Shown here piece by piece: positions 16,797 through 24,930 of a stretch of DNA of 64,000 nucleotides. The notes under the pieces are model-generated. The model saw nothing but the letters and a program-made list of their open reading frames with translations. It had not been told where the DNA came from and ran no database searches. Each line of letters starts with the position of its first letter. The first letter of the stretch is position 1. Source of the stretch: Thalassococcus profundi. Its GTDB lineage: Bacteria > Pseudomonadota > Alphaproteobacteria > Rhodobacterales > Rhodobacteraceae. The stretch spans positions 186,001 through 250,000 of the forward strand of contig NZ_QPMK01000006.1 in NCBI RefSeq assembly GCF_003344785.1, read 5' to 3'. The translations under genes were made by a program, and so were the position numbers.

Positions 16797-17780
16797 TCAG
16801 GCGAACAGGGCTGTGGCGAAAAACAGCACAGGCAGAAGGCCCGCGTTGCGGTTCGAGCGGAACAGTGACAGCAGCCTGTCGTTGTCGTCGAGCTTGAGCC
16901 GGCGCAGCTGCCACAGCATGTGCACGCCCATGGCGCAGGCCCCGGCGACGGCCAGCGCCAGTGCCGGAATTCCGCCGATTGGGGCGGCGGCGACGATGGC
17001 CAGCCCCATCAGCGCCACGGCGGCGACCATGAACCGCGCGAGCCAGGCGGGCGTGGCGTCGTCGCCGAAGAGCCGGGCGGTGGATTTCACCCCGATCAGC
17101 GCGTCGTCCTCCTTGTCCTGGTGGGCGTAGATCGTGTCGTAGAACAGCGTCCAGGCCATGCCCGCGAGATAGAGCAGCACCGCCGGCAGCTGCAGTTCCC
17201 CGGTATGGGCTGTCCAGGCCAGCAGCGCGCCCCAGTTGAAGGCGAGGCCGAGGAAGATCTGCGGCCACCAGGTAAAGCGCTTGGCGAAGGGATAGACCGC
17301 CACCGGCAGCAGCGACAGGATGCCCAGCAGGATGGCGTTGAGGTTGAAGGTGATGAGGATCAGGAAGGCCACCAGCGACTGCGCCACCGCCCAGCCCAAC
17401 GCCTGTTTCGCCGAGACCTGGCCGGAGGGGATGGGCCGCGAGGCGGTGCGTGCCACCGATCCGTCGATGTCGCGGTCGGTGATGTCGTTCCAGGTGCAGC
17501 CCGCGCCGCGCATCAGGAAGGCGCCGATGCCGCAGCCCGCGAAGATCCACAGGTCGTGCCATGTGGCGCGGCCATCCGACAGCATTGCCAGGGTCAGACC
17601 CCACCAGCAGGGCAGCAGCAGCAGCCAGGTGCCGATGGGCCGGTCGGCGCGGCTGAGCCGCAGGTAGGGCCGTGTCGCGGGAGGGGCCAGGCGGTCGACC
17701 CAGTTGCCCTTGACGGCGTCGGCAACCTGGCCGCTGTCGGGGCTGTCCGCGGCCTCTGGCGTTGTCTTGGGATGGCTCAT
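16797..17780 (-). CDS. ubiA: 4-hydroxybenzoate polyprenyltransferase
   Basis: Attaches the polyprenyl chain to 4-hydroxybenzoate, the membrane step of ubiquinone synthesis. The 327-residue protein has the two Asp-rich motifs of UbiA: NDITDRDIDGSVART and YDTIYAHQDKEDD, among eight or nine hydrophobic helices. The C-terminus SLFRSNRNAGLLPVLFFA is characteristic. The start at 17780 (MSHPKTTPEAADS) is supported by a GAGG about 8 nt upstream on the minus strand. The ATG directly abuts the first possible ATG of divergent rsmE (CATATG), so the two 5' regions must overlap. Confidence 0.94.
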   Translation of the reverse strand: MSHPKTTPEAADSPDSGQVADAVKGNWVDRLAPPATRPYLRLSRADRPIGTWLLLLPCWWGLTLAMLSDGRATWHDLWIFAGCGIGAFLMRGAGCTWNDITDRDIDGSVARTASRPIPSGQVSAKQALGWAVAQSLVAFLILITFNLNAILLGILSLLPVAVYPFAKRFTWWPQIFLGLAFNWGALLAWTAHTGELQLPAVLLYLAGMAWTLFYDTIYAHQDKEDDALIGVKSTARLFGDDATPAWLARFMVAAVALMGLAIVAAAPIGGIPALALAVAGACAMGVHMLWQLRRLKLDDNDRLLSLFRSNRNAGLLPVLFFATALFA

Positions 17781-18527
17781 ATGGTGCGCCTCATGGCTGG
17801 ACCTCTTCGCCTTTTTGTAGAGCACCCCCTGGGGGAGGCACAACCGGTTCCCCTGACGCGGGAGCAGGCGCATTATCTCTTTGGCGTGATGCGCCAGGGG
17901 GTTGGCGCCGAGGTGCGGCTGTTCAATTCGCGTGACGGTGAATGGCGCGCGCGGGTCACGGAGGCGGGCAAGCGCGGTGGCCTGTTGACGGTCGAGGACC
18001 GGACCGCGCCGCTGCGGGTGCCGCCGGACCTGTGGCTGCTGTTCGCCCCGATCAAGAAGGCGCGCACCGATTTTATCGTGGAGAAGGCGGTGGAGATGGG
18101 GGCGGCGCGCATCATGCCGGTGCAGACCGACTTCACCAATTCCGAACGTATCCGGCAGGACCGTCTGCAGGCGCATGCCGTCGAGGCGGCAGAGCAATGC
18201 GGCGGCACCTTCGTGCCCGAGGTCTGCGAGCTGCAAAAGCTGAGCACGTTGCTGGCGGGCTGGCCTGCGGACCGGCAGCTGATGTTCTGCGACGAGGCCG
18301 AAGCGGACGGCGAGGCCGGCTCTTCCGCCCTTGGGGGCGTTCTCGCCGGCGGTCCCTGGGCGATCCTGATCGGGCCCGAGGGCGGGTTCAGCGAGGCTGA
18401 GCGCGCGCGCCTGCGTGACATGGCGCAGTCGCATGTGGTGCAGCTCGGGCCGCGCATCTTGCGCGCCGACACCGCGGCGGTCGCGGCGCTCACGCTGTGG
18501 CAGCTGCGGCTGGGGGACTGGGCGTGA
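17781..18527 (+). CDS. rsmE: 16S rRNA (uracil1498-N3)-methyltransferase
   Basis: Methylates N3 of U1498 in 16S rRNA. The 248-residue product has the N-terminal PUA-like domain (LTREQAHYLFGVMRQGVGAE ... FNSRDGEW) and a SPOUT methyltransferase core: FAPIKKARTDFIVEKAVEMG, HAVEAAEQCGG, ILIGPEGGFSEAE and LGPRILRADTAAVAAL, the SAM-binding knot. Starts are possible at 17781 and at 17793 (MAGPLRLFVEHPLG). Neither has a strong Shine-Dalgarno; the first is taken because GGGATGG lies just upstream. Its stop overlaps the GTG of the next gene (GTGA). Confidence 0.92.
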   Translation: MVRLMAGPLRLFVEHPLGEAQPVPLTREQAHYLFGVMRQGVGAEVRLFNSRDGEWRARVTEAGKRGGLLTVEDRTAPLRVPPDLWLLFAPIKKARTDFIVEKAVEMGAARIMPVQTDFTNSERIRQDRLQAHAVEAAEQCGGTFVPEVCELQKLSTLLAGWPADRQLMFCDEAEADGEAGSSALGGVLAGGPWAILIGPEGGFSEAERARLRDMAQSHVVQLGPRILRADTAAVAALTLWQLRLGDWA

Positions 18528-19048
18528 TCCGGCCCGCTGCCAAGGCCGCGCTGTGGCGCTGGCGCGAGACGCTGATCGGCCTGGGGCTGATGGCGCTGGG
18601 CGGCTGGTGGGGATTCTTCACCGGCGGCGGGCTGTTGCATTACGTGGGCTATGCCGTGCTGCTGGCGGGGGCGGCGCTGGTCGTCGCGGGCGTCCAGCGC
18701 GCGCGGTTCCGGCAGGGCGGCGGCGGGCCGGGCGTGGTGCAGATCACCGAGGGGCGCATCGGCTATTTCGGGCCTCTGGACGGCGGGCTGGTGGACCTGC
18801 GCGAGATGACGCAGCTGCGGCTCGACCGGCGTGACACCCCGCCGCACTGGGTTCTGGAGCAACCCGGCCAGCCGCCGCTGCACATTCCGCTGACCGCCGC
18901 GGGCGCCGACCAGCTTTTCGACGCCTTCGCCACCCTGCCGGGGCTGCGGACCGAACACATGCTGCGGCAGATGCAGGCGACCGGCGCGAAGGCGGTGGTG
19001 ATCTGGCAAAAGCCCGAGACCCGCGACTCCATCGTTCGGCTGCATTGA
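18524..19048 (+). CDS. Conserved membrane protein of unknown function
   Basis: A 174-residue protein read from a GTG at 18524 that overlaps the rsmE stop by 4 bp (GTGA), so it is coupled to rsmE. It has two transmembrane helices near the N-terminus (about residues 17-33 and 38-56). A cytosolic domain of about 110 residues follows, with a pleckstrin-like beta pattern (VVQITEGRIGYFGPLDGGLVDL). I do not recognise a named family. Rhodobacterales often keep a gene of this kind between rsmE and gshA, which suggests conservation rather than transfer. Function unknown. Confidence 0.78.
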   Translation: MIRPAAKAALWRWRETLIGLGLMALGGWWGFFTGGGLLHYVGYAVLLAGAALVVAGVQRARFRQGGGGPGVVQITEGRIGYFGPLDGGLVDLREMTQLRLDRRDTPPHWVLEQPGQPPLHIPLTAAGADQLFDAFATLPGLRTEHMLRQMQATGAKAVVIWQKPETRDSIVRLH

Positions 19049-19109
19049 CAGCCCTGGCTTTTCTGGCCATGGCTGGGCCTCGTTGCAAGACAAGACGGAG
19101 CCTGTCCCG

Positions 19110-20480
19110 ATGTCCATTCCCCAGTCCGGCGGCGGGCCGATCGAACACCATTCCCAGCTGGCCGAATACATGGCGCAGGGCTGCAAGCCGCGCGCCGACT
19201 GGCGGATCGGAACCGAGCACGAGAAATTCGGCTATGACAAGCAGACGCTGGCGCCGCTGCCCTACGAGGGCCGCTGCTCGATCAAGGCGATGCTGGAAGG
19301 GCTGCGCGACGGGCACGGCTGGGACCCGGTCGAGGAGGGCGGCAAGCTCACCGGTCTGACCAAGGGGCTGGCCAACATCAGCCTAGAACCCGGCGGCGCG
19401 CTGGAACTGTCGGGTGCGCCGCTTGAGACGATCCATGAGACCTGCGACGAGGTAAACGAGCACCTGGCGCAGGTGCGCGACGTGGCCGACCGCATCGGCG
19501 CCGGGTTCATCGGCCTGGGTGCCGCGCCGATCTGGAGCCACGAGGACGTCGGGCTGATGCCCAAGGGCCGCTACAAGCTCATGGATTCCTACATGGGCAA
19601 GGTCGGCACCATGGGAAAGGTGATGATGCGGCGGACCTGCACCGTGCAGGTCAACCTCGATTTCGGCTCCGAGGCGGACATGGTGCAGAAGATGCGGGTG
19701 GCCGTCGCCCTGCAGCCGGTGGCAACCGCGCTTTTCGCCAATTCGCCGTTTTTCGAAGGCAAGGTGAACGGCCACAAGTCCTGGCGCAGCCGGGTCTGGC
19801 GCGATCTCGATCCGGCGCGCACGGGCATGGTGCCCTTCATCTTCGAAGACGGTTTCGGGTTCGAACGCTGGGCCGAATACGCGCTCGATGTGCCGATGTA
19901 TTTCGTCTACCGCGACGGCAAGTACATCGACGCATTGGGCCAGTCCTTCCGCGATTTCCTGCGCGGCGAATTGCCGGCGCTGCCGGGTGAAAAGCCGACA
20001 CTGAGCGACTGGGCCGATCATCTGACGACGCTGTTTCCCGAGGCGCGGGTGAAGAAATACATCGAGATGCGCGGCGCCGATGGCGGGCCGTGGCGGCGGC
20101 TTTGCGCGCTGCCGGCCTTCTGGGTCGGGCTGATGTATGAACAGGGGCCGCTCGACGCTGCCTGGGACCTGGTCAGGGGCTGGGATGCAGAGACGCGCGA
20201 AGGGCTGCGGGTCGCGGCTTCGGTCGACGGTCTTCAGGCCGAGGTGAACGGCATCCGGATGCACGACCTGGCCCGCGAGGTGCTGGCGCTCTCGGACCAG
20301 GGGTTGCGGGCGCGCGCGCGCACCGGCGCGGGTGGGCTGGTGCCGGACGAGACGCATTTCCTCAACGCGCTGCGCGAAAGCATCGACACCGGCAAGGTTC
20401 CCGCCGACGAACTGCTCGAACGATTCCGCGGCGACTGGGGCGGCGACCTGACCCGGATTTACGCGGATTACTCATACTGA
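19110..20480 (+). CDS. gshA: Glutamate--cysteine ligase (plant/alphaproteobacterial type)
   Basis: First step of glutathione synthesis, ATP-dependent joining of glutamate and cysteine. The 456-residue protein belongs to the class shared by alphaproteobacteria and plants. Recognisable segments are DWRIGTEHEKFGYD near the N-terminus, LEPGGALELSGAPLETIHETCDEVNEH, MMRRTCTVQVNLDFGSEADM, FFEGKVNGHKSWRSRVWRD and LPAFWVGLMYEQGPLD. The start at 19110 has GGAG nine bases upstream. It is convergent with the DUF2474-cydBA operon; the 191 bp between contain a GC-rich inverted repeat (arms TGCCCTGC/GCAGGGCA at 20546-20579) but no gene. Confidence 0.93.
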   Translation: MSIPQSGGGPIEHHSQLAEYMAQGCKPRADWRIGTEHEKFGYDKQTLAPLPYEGRCSIKAMLEGLRDGHGWDPVEEGGKLTGLTKGLANISLEPGGALELSGAPLETIHETCDEVNEHLAQVRDVADRIGAGFIGLGAAPIWSHEDVGLMPKGRYKLMDSYMGKVGTMGKVMMRRTCTVQVNLDFGSEADMVQKMRVAVALQPVATALFANSPFFEGKVNGHKSWRSRVWRDLDPARTGMVPFIFEDGFGFERWAEYALDVPMYFVYRDGKYIDALGQSFRDFLRGELPALPGEKPTLSDWADHLTTLFPEARVKKYIEMRGADGGPWRRLCALPAFWVGLMYEQGPLDAAWDLVRGWDAETREGLRVAASVDGLQAEVNGIRMHDLAREVLALSDQGLRARARTGAGGLVPDETHFLNALRESIDTGKVPADELLERFRGDWGGDLTRIYADYSY

Positions 20481-20671
20481 TCCGGCAAGTTCGTCGGCGC
20501 AAGGCGGGGCGGCTGGTGAAGCAATCGGTTGGCAACCGTTATCAATGCCCTGCGCGAATGCGTCAAAACCGGCAGGGCAGAGGGGAACCAAAGACTTGAA
20601 TGGTGCGACGACTTTCGGGGCGGAGCTCGGCCGGATTTCTCAAGGACATCCCCGCTGATCCGTCGCCGCTG

Positions 20672-20782
20672 TCAGAGCACGGCAAGGCGGATCAGGTAGG
20701 CGACGATCCCCAGCAGCCCAACGCTGAGGACCCAGATCGCGGCGAACCACGCCAGCCGCTGCCAGAGCGGTCTGTCGGGCAT
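20672..20782 (-). CDS. DUF2474 small bd-oxidase subunit (CydX-like)
   Basis: A 36-residue protein, MPDRPLWQRLAWFAAIWVLS followed by VGLLGIVAYLIRLAVL, with a single transmembrane helix (residues about 12-32). It begins on the last base of cydB (TGATG, 1 nt overlap), so translation is coupled. The sequence pattern (R-P-L-W-x-R-L-x-W-F ... W-x-x-S) is that of DUF2474, the short protein that accompanies cyanide-insensitive-type bd oxidases, analogous in position and size to CydX. Too short for normal gene finders. Expected to sit in the CydAB complex and stabilise it; that role is inferred. Confidence 0.85.
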   Translation of the reverse strand: MPDRPLWQRLAWFAAIWVLSVGLLGIVAYLIRLAVL

Positions 20783-21786
20783 CAGTGGTATCCTTCGTCA
20801 GGGTCAATCTTGCCGCGGAACACCCAGTAGGCATAGGCGGTGTAGCCCAGGATAAGCGGAATCAGCACCACCGCGCCCACCAGCGCGAAGGCGAGGCTGC
20901 TGTCTGGGGCCGCGGCCTCCCAGATGGTGAGGTCGGGCGGCACCATGTGCGGGTAGAAGCTGATGCCGATGCCGACAAATCCCGCGACGAAGAATCCCAG
21001 CGCCGACAGGAACGGCTGCAGATCCTTGTGATCGCGCAGGCCGGTGAAGAAGAGATAGGTCAGCGCCAGCATGATCGCGGGCATGATGACCGACCAGAAC
21101 ACGCCGGGCAGGGCGAACCAGCGGTCGAAATAGACGCTGTCCTGGAACGGGGTCAGCAGGCTCACCAACCCGATCAGCGCCAGCGTCGCGATGCACAGCC
21201 ACTTGGCATAGCCCTGCATGCGCTTTTGCAGCGGGCCTTCGGTCTTGTAGATCAGCCAGGTGGCGCCCAATAGCGCATAGCCCACCACGACCGCCACGCC
21301 GGTCAGCAGCGAGAACGGGGTCAGCCAGTCGAACCAGCCGCCGGCATAGGCGCGGCCCTCGATCTCGATCCCCTGCACCATGGCACCGAGGGCGATGCCC
21401 TGGCATAGCGCCGCGATGGTCGATCCGCCGAAAAACGCGATGTCCCAGACGCCGCGCCAGCGCGTGGTCTTCCAGCGGTATTCGAAAGACACGCCGCGGA
21501 AGACCAGCGCCAGCAGCATGATGAGGATCGGCATGTAAAGCGCCGGCATGACCACTGCATAGGCCAGCGGAAAAACCGCGAAAAGCCCGCCGCCGCCCAG
21601 CACCAGCCAGGTTTCGTTGCCGTCCCAGACCGGGGCCACGGAGTTCATCATCACGTCGCGGTCCTTGTGCGTCTCGGCAAAGGGAAAGAGGATGCCGAGG
21701 CCAAGATCGAAGCCGTCGAGCACGACGTAGGTGAGGATGGCAAAGGCGATGAGCCCGGCCCAGATGAAGGCAAGATCGAAAACCAT
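20782..21786 (-). CDS. cydB: Cytochrome bd-type ubiquinol oxidase subunit II
   Basis: Subunit II of a bd-type quinol oxidase, which reduces oxygen to water without proton pumping. The 334-residue protein has about eight hydrophobic helices and the family blocks TYVVLDGFDLGLGILFPF (about 19-36), VAPVWDGNETWLVLGGGGLFA (about 50-70), FRGVSFEYRWK and PHMVPPDLTIWEAAAP. The relatively short length fits the CioB/AppB type. It lies 12 bp after cydA and overlaps the DUF2474 gene by 1 bp: a three-gene operon. Confidence 0.94.
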   Translation of the reverse strand: MVFDLAFIWAGLIAFAILTYVVLDGFDLGLGILFPFAETHKDRDVMMNSVAPVWDGNETWLVLGGGGLFAVFPLAYAVVMPALYMPILIMLLALVFRGVSFEYRWKTTRWRGVWDIAFFGGSTIAALCQGIALGAMVQGIEIEGRAYAGGWFDWLTPFSLLTGVAVVVGYALLGATWLIYKTEGPLQKRMQGYAKWLCIATLALIGLVSLLTPFQDSVYFDRWFALPGVFWSVIMPAIMLALTYLFFTGLRDHKDLQPFLSALGFFVAGFVGIGISFYPHMVPPDLTIWEAAAPDSSLAFALVGAVVLIPLILGYTAYAYWVFRGKIDPDEGYH

Positions 21787-21798
21787 TGCAACTCTCCT

Positions 21799-23217
21799 TT
21801 ATTCGCCGGGGCTGGTGGCCGAACCGGCCGAAACCTGCTGGATCGGCGTGATCCCGGCGGCGCGGTTCGGCCCTTCGCGCAGGCCCAGTTTCGGGTCGTT
21901 GCTGGGCCGCTTGTTCATCATCCGCAGGATGTAGTAGGTGCCCGCGCCGAAGACGAAGAAGTAGACCACGATGAAGGCGATCAGCGAGGCCGCGACGGCG
22001 GGCGCGTCGATGGGCGCAAGCGAGTCCGAGGTGCGCAGCAGGTTGTAGACCGTAAAGGGCTGGCGGCCGACCTCGGTCGTGATCCATCCGGCCAGCACCG
22101 CGACGAAGCCGCTGGGCCCCATGATCATCACCGTCCGGTGCAGCCATGGCGAATGGTAAAGCTGCCCGCGGAATCGGGCCCAGGCGCTCCAGAGGCCGAC
22201 CGCCAGCATCGCGAACCCCACGGCGATCATCACCCGGAAGCTGAAAAACACGATGGCAACCGGCGGTTCCTCGTCGTCGGGGATGGTGTCGAGCCCTGGC
22301 AGCGGCGCGTTCAGGTCGTGTTTGAGGATCAGCGAGCTGAGCTTGGGGATCTCGATGGCGTAGTCGATCCGCTTCTCGGCCTCGTTGGGAATGCCGAAGA
22401 GGATCAGCGGCGCGCCGTCCGGATGGCTGTCGAAATGCCCCTCCATCGCCATGACCTTCTGCGGCTGGTGTTCGAGCGTGTTGAGCCCGTGCAGGTCGCC
22501 GGCGAAGATCTGGATCGGGGTGACGATCACCGCCATCCACATCGCCATGGAGAACATCCGCCGCGCCTCGGCGTTCATGCGCTCGCGCAGCAGGTGCATG
22601 GCCGCGACGCCGCCGACGACGAATGCCGTGGTGAGGTAGGCCGCCAGCACCATGTGCACCAGCCGGTAGGGGAAGGACGGGTTGAACACGATGGCCCACC
22701 AGTCCTCGGGCACGAACTGGCCGTTCTCGGCGATGGAGTAGCCCGCCGGGGTCTGCATCCAGCTGTTCACCGAGAGAATCCAGGTGGCCGACATCAGCGT
22801 GCCGAAGGCGACCAGGGCGGTTGCGAACATGTGCAGCTTGTCGCCCACCCGTTCGCGGCCGAAAAGCATGATGCCGAGGAACCCGGCCTCGAGGAAGAAG
22901 GCCGACAGCACCTCGTAGGCCATGAGCGGGCCGAGGATCGGGCCGGTCTTGTCCGAGAAGACCGACCAGTTGGTGCCGAACTGGTAGGACATGACGATGC
23001 CCGACACCACGCCCATGCCAAAGGCCACGGCAAAGATCTTTTTCCAGTAGTTGAAGAGGTTCAGGTAGGTCCGGTCCTTGGTCCAGAGCCAGGCGCCGTT
23101 CAGAACCGCCAGGTAACTGGCCAGCCCGATGGAAAAGGCCGGAAAGATGATGTGGAACGACACCGTAAAGGCGAATTGAAAGCGTGCCAGCAACTCTGCT
23201 GAGGCTCCGTCGAACAT
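21799..23217 (-). CDS. cydA: Cytochrome bd-type ubiquinol oxidase subunit I (cyanide-insensitive type)
   Basis: Subunit I, which carries hemes b558, b595 and d and the quinol site. The 472-residue protein has nine or so transmembrane helices, a heme-ligand His near residue 22 (FHIIFPAFSIG), and the blocks SYQFGTNWSVFSDKTGPILG, LEAGFLGIMLFGRERVGDKLH and TEVGRQPFTVYNLLRTSDS. The Q-loop is short, as in CIO-type enzymes, and the usual GRQPW is GRQPF here. The start at 23217 has AGAGGAG upstream; the frame extends to 23280 without similarity. The divergent region toward 23484 shows no obvious FNR box. Confidence 0.94.
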   Translation of the reverse strand: MFDGASAELLARFQFAFTVSFHIIFPAFSIGLASYLAVLNGAWLWTKDRTYLNLFNYWKKIFAVAFGMGVVSGIVMSYQFGTNWSVFSDKTGPILGPLMAYEVLSAFFLEAGFLGIMLFGRERVGDKLHMFATALVAFGTLMSATWILSVNSWMQTPAGYSIAENGQFVPEDWWAIVFNPSFPYRLVHMVLAAYLTTAFVVGGVAAMHLLRERMNAEARRMFSMAMWMAVIVTPIQIFAGDLHGLNTLEHQPQKVMAMEGHFDSHPDGAPLILFGIPNEAEKRIDYAIEIPKLSSLILKHDLNAPLPGLDTIPDDEEPPVAIVFFSFRVMIAVGFAMLAVGLWSAWARFRGQLYHSPWLHRTVMIMGPSGFVAVLAGWITTEVGRQPFTVYNLLRTSDSLAPIDAPAVAASLIAFIVVYFFVFGAGTYYILRMMNKRPSNDPKLGLREGPNRAAGITPIQQVSAGSATSPGE

Positions 23218-23483
23218 CCTGTGCTCCTCTCGGCGATTTCCCGGTACGTCGCTTGGTCCGTGTAACACGAAACGGTGCACGACGCGCTGTCCTGCCGGAA
23301 AAACTATGGCGAAACGCCCCGATTGCCACCACTCTGCGCCCGCCTTGCGTCACTCTGTCCTGCGCGGATTGCCGCAGGGTGGACCCTGTCGGCGCGCAGC
23401 ATCCGTCGCGTCGCATGTCGGTTCCGGAACGGACAGTCGCGGCGCCTTGGGCCAGCGTCGTGCCGACAGAGGGAGGGACGGAC

Positions 23484-24434
23484 ATGAAAATCGGTTTCAT
23501 CGGGTTGGGCGCCGTGGGCGCGAAACTGGCGGGCAGCCTGCTGCGCAACGGGCAGGATCTGGTGGTTCACGACCTCGATCCCGGTCCGGTCGCCGATTTC
23601 GTCGCCCGCGGGGCGCAGGCCGGCGCGGACCCTGCGCAGATGATGCGCGACGCCGATGTCGTCATCACCAGCCTGCCCAGCCCCGCCGCGTCGCGCGCGG
23701 TGCTGGATGCGATGCTGCCCGAGATGGGGCCGGGCAAGATCTGGATGGAGATGTCGACGACCGACCCAGCGCAGATCGAGGCGCAGGCGGCCGAGGTTGC
23801 AGGCCGGGGCGCGCTCGCCATCGATTGCCCGGTCTCGGGCGGCTGCCACCGCGCGGCCACCGGCAACATCTCGATCTTCGCGGGCTGCGACCGAGCCGCC
23901 TTTGACCGGGTGCTGCCGATTCTGACGTTGCTGGGACGGCGGGTGCTGCACACCGGCGCGGTCGGTACGGCATCGCGGCTGAAGGTGATGACGAACTACC
24001 TTGCCACCGCCAACCTGTTGACGCTTTGCGAGGCTCTGGTGACGATGAAGGCGCAGGGTCTCGATATGGCCACGACCTACGAGGCGATCAGGATTTCGTC
24101 GGGCACATCCTTCGTGCATGAAACCGAAAGCCAGCTGATCCTGTCGGGATCGCGGGACGTGGATTTCACCATGGACCTCATTCTCAAGGACCTGGGGCTT
24201 TTCCAGGCCCTTGCCGACGACGCGCAGGTGCCGCTGGAACTGTCACCCAAGGTGATCGAGATCATGCAGGACGGCGCGCGCCGTTACGGGATGCGCGGCC
24301 AGACCGACCGCATCATCGAACGGCTCGAAGAGGCGGCGGGGCTCAAGGTCACCGCCCCCGGCTTTCCCGACGAACTGATCGACGAGGAACCCGAGGAGCG
24401 CGGCTACGAGGTGCGTCCGCCCGCCGCCTCCTGA
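23484..24434 (+). CDS. 3-hydroxyisobutyrate dehydrogenase-family NAD(P)-dependent oxidoreductase
   Basis: A 316-residue beta-hydroxyacid dehydrogenase. It has the nucleotide-binding motif GFIGLGAVGAKLA (residues 4-16), the substrate loop DCPVSGGCHRAATGNISIFAG (the usual DAPVSGG), and the catalytic lysine in LKVMTNYLATANLLTLCEAL. The C-terminal tail (FPDELIDEEPEERGYEV) is longer than in HIBADH. The substrate could be 3-hydroxyisobutyrate, 2-hydroxy-3-oxopropionate or another hydroxyacid. The start at 23484 follows GGGAGGGACGGAC. It is convergent with ridA (13 bp). Confidence 0.85.
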   Translation: MKIGFIGLGAVGAKLAGSLLRNGQDLVVHDLDPGPVADFVARGAQAGADPAQMMRDADVVITSLPSPAASRAVLDAMLPEMGPGKIWMEMSTTDPAQIEAQAAEVAGRGALAIDCPVSGGCHRAATGNISIFAGCDRAAFDRVLPILTLLGRRVLHTGAVGTASRLKVMTNYLATANLLTLCEALVTMKAQGLDMATTYEAIRISSGTSFVHETESQLILSGSRDVDFTMDLILKDLGLFQALADDAQVPLELSPKVIEIMQDGARRYGMRGQTDRIIERLEEAAGLKVTAPGFPDELIDEEPEERGYEVRPPAAS

Positions 24435-24447
24435 GAGGTATTGGGGA

Positions 24448-24843
24448 TCAGACCGCTGCCGTCGCCTCGATCTCGAACATCAGCCCGGGGATCGCCAGCC
24501 GCGTCACGCCAAGGAGAGTCATCGGCGGGGCGCTGTTGTACTGACCGAAACGCATGCCCAGAAGGTCGAAATTCTTCAGCGCCTCGTCCACATCGGTGGC
24601 ATAGACCCCGAGGCGGGTCACGTCGCCAAGGCCCATGCCGGCGGCCGTCAGCACCGCCTCGAGGTTGTCCAGCGCGAGGCCGATCTGGCCGCGCATATCG
24701 CCCGGATGCTGGGGCGCGCCCGTGCCATCCACGGCAGTCTGCCCGGCGCAGACAACCTGGCGCGCGGCGCCCCGGGTCACTTCGGCCTGATTGTAGCCCA
24801 GTTTCAGGGACCAGTCCCGGGGGTTCACTGCGGTGCGTTCCAT
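24448..24843 (-). CDS. RidA/YjgF-family protein
   Basis: A 131-residue member of the RidA superfamily, trimeric proteins that hydrolyse reactive enamine/imine intermediates. Recognisable are the VVCAGQTAVDGTGAPQHPGDMRGQI segment, the NLEAVLTAAGMGLGDVTRLGVYATD block and LAIPGLMFEIEATA. The arginine that usually binds the substrate carboxylate in the archetypal IGPYSQA-type RidA is not clearly conserved, so it may belong to a less characterised Rid subgroup. It is divergent from the WYL regulator; a palindromic site lies between them and may control both. Confidence 0.83.
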   Translation of the reverse strand: MERTAVNPRDWSLKLGYNQAEVTRGAARQVVCAGQTAVDGTGAPQHPGDMRGQIGLALDNLEAVLTAAGMGLGDVTRLGVYATDVDEALKNFDLLGMRFGQYNSAPPMTLLGVTRLAIPGLMFEIEATAAV

Positions 24844-24888
24844 TGGTCTATTCTCCGTATTGGTTGCGATGACGACGGGTTAGACCGA

Positions 24889-24913
24889 AATGGTGCCAAA
24901 AAATGACACCATT
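24889..24913. promoter_or_regulatory. Putative operator between ridA-family gene and WYL regulator
   Basis: Inverted repeat with 7 bp arms AATGGTG (24889-24895) and CACCATT (24907-24913) separated by 11 bases; one more CA/TG pair extends the symmetry inward. It lies 17 bp upstream of the WYL regulator start and 45 bp upstream of the ridA-family start. Position and symmetry suggest a dimeric regulator site, most simply autoregulation by the WYL protein. Inference from sequence only. Confidence 0.55.
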
Positions 24914-24930
24914 CATGTTAGGCTTGGGCT

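Noticed and set aside
23218-23483. FNR or Crp-type site upstream of cydA
   Set aside because: No TTGAT-N4-ATCAA or similar palindrome was found in the divergent region.
20804-23548. A 914-codon minus-strand frame spanning cydA and cydB
   Set aside because: It is an alternative frame on the same strand as cydAB, Arg-rich, with no similarity; cydA and cydB frames are unambiguous.
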